In this document: one piece after another, positions 1 through 6,499 of the stretch | Layout: every line of letters starts with the position of its first letter | How positions within the stretch are numbered: the first letter of the stretch is position 1 | Source of the DNA: Acidobacteriota bacterium | GTDB taxonomy: Bacteria > Acidobacteriota > Terriglobia > Terriglobales > Acidobacteriaceae | Length of the DNA: 7,684 nucleotides | Reading direction: 5' to 3' | Assembly: GCA_021779695.1 (NCBI GenBank) | Contig: JAJYAE010000217.1 | Span: 1 to 7,684 of the forward strand | Position numbers and translations under genes: made by a program | Notes under the pieces: generated by a model | The model's database searches: none | Told to the model about the DNA's origin: nothing | What the model saw: only the letters and a program-made list of their open reading frames with translations

Positions 1-387
1 GAAAGATCTCAGTGGAGGCTTCCAACGAGGAGCGCCCGCGCTGTGACGCAAGACCACCAGGAGGATGAGAAATGCGCCGAGCAATCGGGTCAAGGCGCGC
101 AGAGGTACATGAGCAAAAAGGATGCTGCCCACCAGGGCCATTGGCACTCCACCCAGGGCGAACCATCCCACAACACGCCAGTCGAGCTCCTTGCGGTTTA
201 AAAAAGCTCGGCTGGCATTGCCGATGAGTTGCGCGACGGTGAGAATGGGAACCGCAAGGCGAATGCCATACACAAGCGTGAGCGGAGGCAGCAGGATAGC
301 GGCGCCGCCAAATCCCGAAACGGCCGCGAGCGTGGAGGCAACCAGCGCCGCGAACGCGAGAAGAATGTAATGCGACAGCGCGTTCAT
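1..387 (-). CDS. TauE/SafE-family membrane transporter (sulfite exporter-like), C-terminus cut by window edge
   Basis: Probable integral inner-membrane transporter of the TauE/SafE family, whose members are implicated in export of sulfite, sulfoacetate or other small organic anions; the substrate here cannot be told. The first 129 codons are visible and the reading frame stays open to base 1. The translation begins MNALSHYILLAF, and its first hydrophobic helix (about residues 6-25) leads into SGFGGAAILLPPL, the glycine-rich motif typical of the N-terminal repeat. Next comes a second helix region (LAVPILTVAQLIGNASRAF), then the charged loop LNRKELDW, then two more hydrophobic stretches (about 76-90 and 97-113). 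Full-length members have about 250 residues, so roughly half is missing. ATG at 387 is the first usual start after the EF-P stop, 39 bases upstream; the intervening 13 codons are in the same frame and hold no stop. No convincing Shine-Dalgarno is seen, so co-transcription with the EF-P gene is inferred. Confidence 0.8.
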   Translation of the reverse strand, partial: MNALSHYILLAFAALVASTLAAVSGFGGAAILLPPLTLVYGIRLAVPILTVAQLIGNASRAFLNRKELDWRVVGWFALGGVPMALVGSILFAHVPLRALTRLLGAFLILLVVLRHSAGAPRWKPPLRSF

Positions 388-426
388 ATCAGAGACAGAA
401 CGTCTCGGAGAATGATGCCTCGTTCG

Positions 427-1002
427 TCAGGCGCGGCCGGCGAATTCGCGTGTCTCCGTGACGACCTTGACCTTTTCGCCCTCCTTGATAAAGAAGGGAA
501 CGCGTATCTCCAGTCCGGTTTCCAGCCGGGCGAGCTTCGTGACTGCGCCGGAGGCGGTATCGCCGCGCACGCCTGGCTCCGTGTAAGTCACGGTCAGCTC
601 CACTTTTTCCGGGAGCTGCAGTCCAATCGGATTGCCGTTGAATTTGTCGAGCTTGAGAAGTGCTTCTTCCACCAGAAACTCGAGTGCATCGCCCAGCTTG
701 TCCGAAGGAAGGGTGATGGTCTCAAAGCTCTCCTGGTCCATGAAGTGAGAGCCCTCGTTGTCGGAGTAGAGATAGGAGACCTCAATCGTCTCGAGGTCAG
801 GCTCCTTGAATTTCTCACCGGCCTTGAATGTCTTGTCGAAGACGGCACGCGTCAGCAGGTTGCGCATTTTGACTCGAACCAGAGTCTGACCTCCTCGCGC
901 GGTTGGTGTCGAAATCTCGACATCCATGCAATAGTAGGGCGCACCGTCCATCTCGAAGTACATTTTGCGCCGGATGTCGATCGCGTCAATCAGTGCTGGC
1001 AT
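427..1002 (-). CDS. efp: Elongation factor P family protein with EfpL/YeiP-type loop
   Basis: Cytoplasmic translation factor that binds between the ribosomal P and E sites and relieves stalling at polyproline and similar sequences. It is 191 residues, the normal family length. The KOW-like N-terminal domain covers about residues 1-65, the central OB domain about 67-127, and the C-terminal OB domain the rest. The C-terminal domain contains the EF-P signature: K156-x-A, then G163, I166, V168-P169, I172 and G175. The tip of the domain I loop reads S-T-P-T-A-R-G-G (31-38), with Arg36 where ordinary EF-P has a modified lysine in PGKG. This matches the SPTARG loop of E. coli YeiP/EfpL. ATG at 1002 is preferred because it gives the canonical N-terminus (MPALIDAIDI) and follows GAGG at a 5-base spacing. 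A TTG at 1107 would add 35 residues without family support. The gene lies 260 bases downstream of glnD. Family assignment is very secure; the EfpL subgroup is probable. Confidence 0.95.
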   Translation of the reverse strand: MPALIDAIDIRRKMYFEMDGAPYYCMDVEISTPTARGGQTLVRVKMRNLLTRAVFDKTFKAGEKFKEPDLETIEVSYLYSDNEGSHFMDQESFETITLPSDKLGDALEFLVEEALLKLDKFNGNPIGLQLPEKVELTVTYTEPGVRGDTASGAVTKLARLETGLEIRVPFFIKEGEKVKVVTETREFAGRA

Positions 1003-1006
1003 GGCA

Positions 1007-1012
1007 TCCTCA
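1007..1012 (-). promoter_or_regulatory. Ribosome binding site that fixes the efp start
   Basis: On the minus strand this reads TGAGGA, a good anti-16S match, with five bases between GAGG and the ATG at 1002. It decides between that start and the longer TTG-initiated frame. Confidence 0.7.
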
Positions 1013-1136
1013 TGAGAGTGAATGACTCTAGTGTAAATGTTGCGTAAACGGGGGACGTGCTTGTTGCGCGGGGCAATGCGCCACCGGTTCGGGATTAAAG
1101 AATGCAAAGCCTGCCAACGGCGGACGGAGCTCTTAG

Positions 1137-1155
1137 GCCCAAGCCGCGCTCGGGC
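1137..1155. repeat. Eight-base-pair inverted repeat in the glnD-efp spacer
   Basis: GCCCAAGC and GCTCGGGC flank a three-base loop (CGC). On the minus-strand transcript the arms are GCCCGAGC and GCTTGGGC, giving eight pairs including one G-U. No U-tract follows on either strand, so it is not a standard intrinsic terminator. It lies 107 bases past the glnD stop and 134 bases before the efp start. It could be a transcript-stabilising, attenuating or Rho-assisted structure; its function is unknown. Confidence 0.4.
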
Positions 1156-1238
1156 TATTGGCTGTTCTCATCCTATCGATTGGAAGGCTCAGGAAGAAAG
1201 GAGCACGGCTCGTCGGCGGCATCTGCGACTGCTCGAAC

Positions 1239-1249
1239 GGCAATTTGCC
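1239..1249. repeat. Short perfect palindrome just after the glnD stop
   Basis: GGCAATTTGCC is a perfect 5-1-5 palindrome starting 13 bases beyond the glnD stop codon. The arms are too short and the loop too tight for a strong RNA hairpin, and no T-run follows. It may be a protein-binding site or chance. Confidence 0.2.
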
Positions 1250-1262
1250 TGGAAATACGGGA

Positions 1263-3869
1263 TCAGGCGACTGGGGCGCGCATGGCGTCGATGGCAGTCG
1301 TCAGATCGGCGGACAGGACGACCTGTTGTTCTTCCTTCAGCTTCTCACCCTGACTGGTCAGGTAAAAGACGTCGATGGCAGTCTCGCCCTCAGTATCGAT
1401 GAGTGCGACTTCGATATTGCACTGCTGCTCGCTGAGTGTGAGCGCGATCTGGCGAAGAAGACCTGGCACATCCTGGGCAATGACCTGCAGAAGAGTGGAG
1501 TGGGTCGACGATTCGGAATCGAATTGCAGTCGAGTGGAGACTTCCACCTTGGCATTCCCATTGTGATTCAGGTGACGTCTGCCTTCGAGCAGCTGTTCGA
1601 CGGAGACTTTCTGGGCGATGACATCGTGCAGGCTAGCCAGAAAACGGCCCTTTTCGCTGGGATTCAGTTCGATTGTGCGGAAGACGTCAGCGAACTGAAA
1701 GCTATCGACGACCACGCCTGCGTCATTTGAGAATGCCCCGGCCTTGACGATGTTCATCCCCCACGCAGCGAGTGCTCCAGCAACATCGGCAAAGAGGCGG
1801 CTGCGATCCTGGGCGATCACGGTGAGATCAAAGAGTTGGCGATAGGGTCGCAGATCGAGTTGGACCGGATCATTTTCAAGTTGGAGGGCGAGCTGAAAAT
1901 GATTGCGAATATGCTCCGGGAGGCGGGTTTGAAGGTAGCGCTGTGGCAATCCTTCAAGATACTGCCGAAGCGCATCGTATTGAGAAGGCGGAACCATGGC
2001 GCGGATTCGATTCAGCAACGTAGGGTCAATGGCGGCGTGGTAACGAACCTCGTCTACGGAGCGATCCATGAAGTTTGCCGTGGTCATGTAAAGCTGCCAC
2101 AGGTTTTCGGCCTTCCATGGGGTGAGAGCTTCGGGATTTACCGCCTTGATATCCGCATAGGTCATCAGCGTGAGCATCTTCAACATGCTCGGGCTGCCCA
2201 CCTTGTCCGCGAAGTTGCGAATGTTTTCCGGGTCGAAGATGTCGCGCCGCAAGGCGTTCGACATTTCGAGGTGTAACCGGATCAGCTTGAGGACCTCTTC
2301 GCGTTCCTCGGCATCGAAGTCGAGGCGTGCCAGGAAGCTGGCCGCCAACTCAACACTTTGGCCGGTATGTTCGCCGGTGCGTCGACCCTTGCCGGTGTCG
2401 TGAAGCAGAAGGGCGAGGAGGAAAAGATCGAGGCGGTCGATCTCCGGCAGGAGCTGCGCCAGTCGATGCTCGTAGTCGTGGGTTGGTTGTCGCAGGCCGT
2501 GGACGTTGTCGATGGTGAGAAATGTATGCTCGTCGACTGTGTAGCGATGATAGCTGTCGCGGATCACCAGAGCGTCGATTCCGTGAAACTCAGGGAGCAG
2601 CATCTCCAGAATGCCAAGGGCATGCATGGTGCGCAGTGCGTGGGCGGCGTGCGGTCCGAGCAGGACTTCACGGAGGGCGTTCCACAGGTAGGGGCCCTCC
2701 GGAATATGGATTGCGAGGGCAGGCAATGCATCCGTAATGCGGTCCTCTGCGGCTTGGGAGAGCGCATAGCCATGAGTTGCCATCAGCGGAAAGACGCGGA
2801 GAATGGCGCTGGTATCACTGAACTGTGCGCCGGGGAGGATATCAATGCGCCCCTGGTCAAGAATGAAATCCGTGCCGGCGATCGGAGTGCGACGGCGGCG
2901 AAACTGGCGATAAAAGCTGACCGGAGCGGGAAGATGCTCCATGAGTAACACAGCTCGACGGTAGATGACGCGGGCGTGCCGGTAATAGGTGCGCATCCAG
3001 TAGGCCGGATCGGCGGTGCCGCGAGTTTCCAGCCCGATGGAGTTGGCAGCGGCCTCATCCTGGGACTGCCAGTCGAGAGTATTGTCGTCTCGGCCGTGGC
3101 GGAAGTGAAGAAAGCAGCGAGCCGCCGCAAGAAAGTCGAAGGCCGCTTCGGCATCGCCCCGGGCACTCTGGAAGACGCCTCCCCTCTGACGGGGCCATTC
3201 CTTTGTCTCTTTCAAATGAAAGAGGAGGGCAAACCAGACAGCGAGGTGGTAGTCGCGGAGGCCGCCGGGACATTCCTTCAGGTTGGGCTCGAGATGAAAG
3301 ATCGTATTGCCGTACTTCGCGTGGCGCGCCCGAGCAATCTCCCCCAGTTTCTGGGTGATCGTGTTCCACTCACTCAGGACGAGCCCCGGAAAGACGGTCT
3401 GATGCAACTGCTGGTAAAGAGGGAAGGATCCGGCGAGGAAACGACGGTCCAAAGTCGCCAGGGTGAATTCGAGGTTGTCGGGGTCGAACCTGCCGGCTTC
3501 CTTCAGGGTGCGCGAAGCGGGACTGGCGCGGAGCCCAATGTCCCACATGCCCTGGATGATGGAGCGCACGATGTCCTTCGATTGCGCTTCTGTCTTCTCA
3601 TCGGCGAAGACGAAGAGAACATCAATGTCAGAGAAAGGGAACAGATCCTTGCGGCCGTAGCCGCCAAGAGCAAGCAGGGCAACATGTTGCGCGCTCTGAC
3701 CGAGGAAGGCCCGTCGCCACATCTCGATCAGGATGCGGTCCACAACGGCGGAGCGCCTGCGGATGGCGGCTGTCCCGTCGCCTGTGCGGTCACACGTTTG
3801 CCGGACGAGCGCCATCTCGCGCAGATACTGATCCCGGAGATCGTCAACCGCCAAAGCGACTGGAGTCAT
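1263..3869 (-). CDS. glnD: Bifunctional PII uridylyltransferase / uridylyl-removing enzyme GlnD
   Basis: Cytoplasmic nitrogen sensor. It uridylylates PII proteins (GlnB/GlnK) when glutamine is low and removes UMP when glutamine is high, which sets glutamine synthetase activity and nitrogen gene expression. At 868 residues it has full family length (E. coli about 890). Domains in order: nucleotidyltransferase with [16 protein letters not shown] (69-84; Asp81 and Asp83 are the metal-binding pair), followed by the conserved [12 protein letters not shown] (198-208); an HD phosphohydrolase domain with the early His around 441-448, HD at 490-491, and the downstream HTG and RLH histidines at 501 and 533, giving uridylyl removal; then two C-terminal ACT domains (about 682-755 and 793-868) that sense glutamine. 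All key residues are present, so the protein is probably active. ATG at 3869 lacks a clear Shine-Dalgarno. The stop is TGA. The efp gene follows on the same strand. Confidence 0.97.
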   Translation of the reverse strand: MTPVALAVDDLRDQYLREMALVRQTCDRTGDGTAAIRRRSAVVDRILIEMWRRAFLGQSAQHVALLALGGYGRKDLFPFSDIDVLFVFADEKTEAQSKDIVRSIIQGMWDIGLRASPASRTLKEAGRFDPDNLEFTLATLDRRFLAGSFPLYQQLHQTVFPGLVLSEWNTITQKLGEIARARHAKYGNTIFHLEPNLKECPGGLRDYHLAVWFALLFHLKETKEWPRQRGGVFQSARGDAEAAFDFLAAARCFLHFRHGRDDNTLDWQSQDEAAANSIGLETRGTADPAYWMRTYYRHARVIYRRAVLLMEHLPAPVSFYRQFRRRRTPIAGTDFILDQGRIDILPGAQFSDTSAILRVFPLMATHGYALSQAAEDRITDALPALAIHIPEGPYLWNALREVLLGPHAAHALRTMHALGILEMLLPEFHGIDALVIRDSYHRYTVDEHTFLTIDNVHGLRQPTHDYEHRLAQLLPEIDRLDLFLLALLLHDTGKGRRTGEHTGQSVELAASFLARLDFDAEEREEVLKLIRLHLEMSNALRRDIFDPENIRNFADKVGSPSMLKMLTLMTYADIKAVNPEALTPWKAENLWQLYMTTANFMDRSVDEVRYHAAIDPTLLNRIRAMVPPSQYDALRQYLEGLPQRYLQTRLPEHIRNHFQLALQLENDPVQLDLRPYRQLFDLTVIAQDRSRLFADVAGALAAWGMNIVKAGAFSNDAGVVVDSFQFADVFRTIELNPSEKGRFLASLHDVIAQKVSVEQLLEGRRHLNHNGNAKVEVSTRLQFDSESSTHSTLLQVIAQDVPGLLRQIALTLSEQQCNIEVALIDTEGETAIDVFYLTSQGEKLKEEQQVVLSADLTTAIDAMRAPVA

Positions 3870-3912
3870 AGGAGTTGTACGTGGCTCGCCGAAGCAAGAA
3901 GGATGTGTTAAC

Positions 3913-3940
3913 AGAATACTAAATTACGGGCTCGGCACAA
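3913..3940 (-). promoter_or_regulatory. glnD: Weak candidate promoter for glnD
   Basis: On the minus strand TTGTGC (3940-3935) and TATTCT (3918-3913) are separated by 16 bases and lie about 45 bases upstream of the glnD ATG. The hexamers match the sigma-70 consensus at only 3 and 4 of 6 positions. Offered only because of its position. Confidence 0.2.
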
Positions 3941-4014
3941 GCCAGAACGGGTGCGGACCCAATTGGCTCGGAGCCGTTGTACAGAAGCGGCCGTCCGGGT
4001 TCCAGGCTGGCGAA

Positions 4015-4451
4015 TCAAGGATAGCGTTCCAGCGCGACAGGCAATGTACTGCTGTTTCCAGTGGCCGCCACACCCACCAGACTGGTTGGGATGCCAGGCA
4101 TGGAGGCAGGCGTGAAAACCACCGTGCCATCCAGGGCGGAGATGGCCGTGGCGACCTGTGTGGCCAGCAGCGGGCTGGCGCTCCACACTGCGGCGGCGGC
4201 ATCGACCATTGCTGTGCTTGTTGATGATCGACCGTGGCATTAAGGGGGCCCTGATCGACAAAGTACTGCACCAGTCCCGACTGCCAGCGCACGGGCTGGC
4301 CAACTACTCCTGGATTGAAGAAGTTAACTCCGGCCACGTATTTTGGTCCACCCGCCACAAGCTGGGATGGAATCAGTGCAAGAAAGGCGACTGCAAGGCT
4401 CATTCCGCCGCTGGTCGCACGCGTCGTCACCAGGTTGGAAATGCGGAGCAT
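4015..4451 (-). pseudogene. Frameshifted remnant of a secreted/cell-surface protein gene
   Basis: Reading from ATG 4451 gives a positively charged start (MLRISNLVTTRATSGG), a hydrophobic core (SLAVAFLALIPSQLVA) and a plausible cleavage site before GGPKY. This is a signal peptide followed by a mature segment with KYVAGVNFFNPGVVGQPVRW and QYFVDQGPLN. I associate this N-terminus with large secreted acidobacterial proteins, some protease-like or Ig-like; this is recall, not a search. At about 4210-4214 the sensible frame shifts: adding one base turns QAQ|QW into QAQAMVDAAAAVWSASP, which continues the same pattern. The shifted frame runs through ALDGTVVFTPASMPGIP and ends LERYP at a TGA (4015-4017). 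The restored product is only about 145 residues, far shorter than I would expect, so an internal deletion is also suspected. Alternatives are a sequencing error or two short genes. The region lies upstream of glnD on the same strand. Confidence 0.55.
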
Positions 4452-4662
4452 GACACGATGAACTGTGGGCACGGTGCTTTCCACGCAGGCGGCACAACTC
4501 TTAGAAGTCACTCATGCATTGATGGAGCCGGCACCCATTCCACTTCCGTGGGAGTTACTTTTTTGCGGTTACCGCTGTTTAGTAGTAGACACAGCGAAAG
4601 TGTCCAGCAAAGATACATGCCAGCGCCCCTTGATTTTGTAGCTGGGATGGAAGGAGACGGCC
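4452..4662. other. Divergent intergenic region between the secreted-protein remnant and the AAA+ ATPase gene
   Basis: These 211 bases hold no supported gene. They should contain the promoter for the plus-strand ATPase and the original promoter of the minus-strand remnant. A possible but poor sigma-70 pair for the ATPase is TTGCGG (4563-4568) and TAGACA (4586-4591) with a 17-base spacer, each matching 3 of 6. A perfect 5-1-5 palindrome, GCGGTTACCGC (4565-4575), overlaps the -35 candidate and could be an operator. A run of six T (4559-4564) sits immediately before it. Confidence 0.35.
4651..4656 (+). promoter_or_regulatory. Strong Shine-Dalgarno upstream of an ATT start
   Basis: AAGGAG, within the longer match GGAAGGAGA, is followed by six bases (ACGGCC) and then ATT TCG ACT CGA, where the homologous N-terminal domain of the ATPase begins. 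No ATG, GTG or TTG lies in this frame between the TAG at 4639 and the GTG at 4738, so this site argues for initiation at ATT 4663. Confidence 0.6.
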
Positions 4663-6177
4663 ATTTCGACTCGACTTCGTTTAGGCGATTTACTGATACG
4701 AGCCAAACTCGTTACTGAGGAACAGGTTGCGGAGGCAGTGCGGCGTCTGCGAGACCATGGCGGCCGTCTGGGAGACAACCTTGTCGCCATTGGCGCCATT
4801 GATCAGCCGACACTTGAATCCTTCCTGCACCGGATCCCGAAGGAGCCGAAGGACATCAACGCGATTGGGATCGATGAAATCGATCTCATGGGAATGTTGC
4901 TGAAGCTGATCTATCGCGACCGTCTTGAGACCACTCGACAGTTCGTGGAAGCGATCAAGCTTCCGTATCACATTGTGATTGACCTGATCCAGATGGCGTT
5001 GGGTCGGAATCTGTTGCAGACGCTTGGGTCGCGCCAGGCCGATAATCCCATTGACCTGAGCTACAGCTTTACGGAGGAAGGCCGCCGCTGGACGCTCGAT
5101 GCGCTGAATCGGCTTCGTTACACGGGGCCCGCGCCAGTGACGCTGGAAGAGTTCAACGATCAGGTGAACATGCAGAAGCTGACGAATGAGGTGGTCAGCT
5201 TTGAGCGCATCCGCAAGTCCGTGGGCGAATTGACTTTCGACGACAGCATCATTGAGCAGTGTGGTCCGGCGCTGAATTCAGGACGCGCAATGTTGCTGTA
5301 TGGTCCTCCGGGAAATGGCAAGACCTCTGTTGCCCACTGCTTTGCGAATGTGTTCAGCGATGTGATCTACGTACCCTATGCGGTGATGGTGGAAGGGCAG
5401 ATCATTCGCGTTTTCGACCCGCAGATTCATGTGCCCTTGAGCACGACCGACGTGGAGCAGGACGATCCCGGCTCGATCTTCAGACGGGAGGCATTTGACG
5501 CGCGCTGGGTGCCATGTAAACGGCCCTTCGTGGTGACCGGCGGCGAACTCACGCTGGACATGCTGGATCTGCGATACGACGAAGTGGGTAATTTCTACGA
5601 GGCGCCGCTCCACGTCAAGGCGCTGGGCGGCTGCTTCATCATTGACGACTTTGGCCGGCAACTGGTGAGCCCGACCAATCTGCTGAACCGCTGGATCGTG
5701 CCGCTTGAGAATCGCGTTGACTTTCTCAAGCTGCACACAGGCAAGACCTTCAGCGTCCCGTTCGAAGAGATGATTATCTTTTCGACCAACCTGGAGCCGG
5801 AAGATCTGATGGATCCGGCATTTCTGCGACGCTTGCCGTACAAGATTGAGATTGGTGCGCCTTCCTACGAAAACTACCGCATCATTTTCGACAAAGAAAC
5901 GGCGCGGCAGGGCATGACGATCTCGGATTCTGCCTTCGAATATGTTGTCCACGTCCTGAAACACGAAAAGGAACTTGACTTTGCAGCCTATCAGCCCAAG
6001 TTCATCGTGGACCAGGTTGTGGCCACGTGCCGATTCATGGGGGAGACGTCGCACTTTGAGCCGCGCTACGTTGATTACGCGCTGGGCAACCTCCGTGTCC
6101 GTCGAAGCAAGCCGGATCAGGGGGGCTACAAGACATCCGCCCGCATCTCGGATCAGGAAGCGGTCGCCGCGCGCTAG
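4663..6177 (+). CDS. AAA+ ATPase with GspE/MshE-like N-terminal region; start at ATT 4663 proposed (conventional start GTG 4738)
   Basis: Predicted cytoplasmic ATPase of unassigned role. Residues below are counted from ATT 4663 (504 residues; 479 from GTG 4738). Residues 5-55 resemble the N-terminal helical module of type II secretion/type IV pilus ATPases: LRLGDLLIRAKLVTEEQ, then GRLGDNLVAIGAID. A middle segment (about 75-165) looks like a winged-helix unit ending YSFTEEGRRW and YTGPAPVTLEEF. The AAA+ core follows: Walker A GPPGNGKT (214-221), Walker B CFIIDDFGR (324-332), sensor 1 FSTN (373-376), and a probable arginine finger in DPAFLRR (384-390). It is not a secretion ATPase itself, since the core is AAA+ and not of the GspE/VirB11 type. 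Starting at GTG 4738 would cut the N-terminal module in half, and the GGAGG before it lies only 2 bases away, too close to work well. No pilus or secretion genes are visible nearby. The stop is TAG; a convergent small gene follows. Confidence 0.85.
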   Translation: MSTRLRLGDLLIRAKLVTEEQVAEAVRRLRDHGGRLGDNLVAIGAIDQPTLESFLHRIPKEPKDINAIGIDEIDLMGMLLKLIYRDRLETTRQFVEAIKLPYHIVIDLIQMALGRNLLQTLGSRQADNPIDLSYSFTEEGRRWTLDALNRLRYTGPAPVTLEEFNDQVNMQKLTNEVVSFERIRKSVGELTFDDSIIEQCGPALNSGRAMLLYGPPGNGKTSVAHCFANVFSDVIYVPYAVMVEGQIIRVFDPQIHVPLSTTDVEQDDPGSIFRREAFDARWVPCKRPFVVTGGELTLDMLDLRYDEVGNFYEAPLHVKALGGCFIIDDFGRQLVSPTNLLNRWIVPLENRVDFLKLHTGKTFSVPFEEMIIFSTNLEPEDLMDPAFLRRLPYKIEIGAPSYENYRIIFDKETARQGMTISDSAFEYVVHVLKHEKELDFAAYQPKFIVDQVVATCRFMGETSHFEPRYVDYALGNLRVRRSKPDQGGYKTSARISDQEAVAAR

Positions 6178-6184
6178 TGTAACT

Positions 6185-6209
6185 CCGGCCCATCAAAACG
6201 GATGGCCGG
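6185..6209. terminator. Hairpin between convergent genes, possible bidirectional terminator
   Basis: CCGGCCCATC (6185-6194) pairs with GATGGCCGG (6201-6209): nine base pairs with one bulged C and the loop AAAACG. An outer pair of GCGCGC blocks (6169-6174 and 6210-6215) could extend it. It fills the 39-base gap between the stop of the ATPase gene (plus) and the stop of the small minus-strand gene. Neither side has a T-run, so it is not a classical intrinsic terminator, but the position fits transcript-end protection or termination in both directions. Confidence 0.45.
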
Positions 6210-6216
6210 GCGCGCA

Positions 6217-6429
6217 TTAAAGCTCAGGATAGAAGTCAAAGAAGGCATCCAGGCTGTGCCTGAGTTGCTCCTCAATCTGCTCGCGCGAGCCTTCCAGGAT
6301 GTGCATGGTGACGTGTGCCTCGTGACCATTTGCCAGCTTGAGCGTTGCATCATGGATCTCCGTAACCTCGCCCTCGGGCAGGAGCCGCATTCCGTAAATC
6401 AGAGTCAGATTGGCCATGTGCTTCATCAT
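6217..6429 (-). CDS. Small hypothetical protein
   Basis: I do not recognise the family. From ATG 6429 the product has 70 residues (MMKHMANLTLIYGMRL...). ATGs at 6426 and 6417 are alternative starts giving 69 and 66 residues, and none has a good ribosome binding site. The sequence is soluble-looking and acidic toward the end: a short beta-like opening (ANLTLIYGMRLLP), then TLKLANGHEAHVTMHIL, then a probable amphipathic helix SREQIEEQLRHSLDAFFDFY. There is no signal peptide, membrane segment or cysteine pair. The alternating beta and helix pattern with balanced charged residues looks like a real protein more than a shadow frame, and it fills an otherwise empty gap. It is convergent with the ATPase gene and divergent from trxB, 70 bases away. 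The open frame extends upstream past 6500 into trxB, but that part looks non-protein-like. Confidence 0.55.
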   Translation of the reverse strand: MMKHMANLTLIYGMRLLPEGEVTEIHDATLKLANGHEAHVTMHILEGSREQIEEQLRHSLDAFFDFYPEL

Positions 6430-6477
6430 AATGAAGTACAGGCGGTCCCATGCACAGTCCGGGGCGCTGCGACCATC

Positions 6478-6483
6478 TAGAAT
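6478..6483 (+). promoter_or_regulatory. trxB: Candidate -10 element for trxB
   Basis: TAGAAT matches the TATAAT consensus at 5 of 6 positions and lies 16 bases before the trxB ATG, which would give a very short leader. No recognisable -35 hexamer sits at 16-18 bases upstream, so support is limited. Confidence 0.3.
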
Positions 6484-6499
6484 CGACTTTGAGAATCTC

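Noticed and set aside
229..1047. Plus-strand open frame of 272 codons antisense to the EF-P and transporter genes
   Set aside because: Both opposite-strand products match known families over their full visible length; this frame is arginine-rich and low in structure, typical of a shadow.
1003..1107. 35-residue N-terminal extension of EF-P from a TTG codon
   Set aside because: EF-P proteins are about 185-190 residues and start where ATG 1002 does; the ATG also has a good ribosome site.
2976..3911. Plus-strand open frame of 311 codons antisense to glnD
   Set aside because: It lies opposite the strongly supported nucleotidyltransferase part of glnD, its translation has no recognisable domain, and long antisense frames are expected in a GC-rich gene.
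3924..4023. Possible return to the original frame at the end of the secreted-protein remnant (ending WLVPSP)
   Set aside because: The shifted frame has its own natural-looking end (LERYP then TGA), and the other frame offers no recognisable continuation, so a second frameshift is not needed.
4538..4564. Hairpin TTCCAC-TTCC-GTGGGA followed by six T, resembling an intrinsic terminator on the plus strand
   Set aside because: No plus-strand gene lies upstream to be terminated, the stem is short with a G-T pair, and five bases separate it from the T-run.
4158..4718. Plus-strand open frame of 186 codons across the remnant and the divergent region
   Set aside because: The translation is unlike a folded protein, it is antisense to the signal-peptide frame, and it overlaps the ribosome site and start of the ATPase gene. 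It contains ATG 4647 only as an internal codon.
5278..6054. Minus-strand open frame of 258 codons antisense to the AAA+ ATPase
   Set aside because: The plus strand carries Walker A, Walker B and sensor motifs throughout; the antisense product has no recognisable motif.
6410..6499. 30-residue N-terminal extension of TrxB from a TTG codon
   Set aside because: The extension is unlike any thioredoxin reductase N-terminus and would overlap the small opposite-strand gene; ATG 6500 gives the family-standard start.
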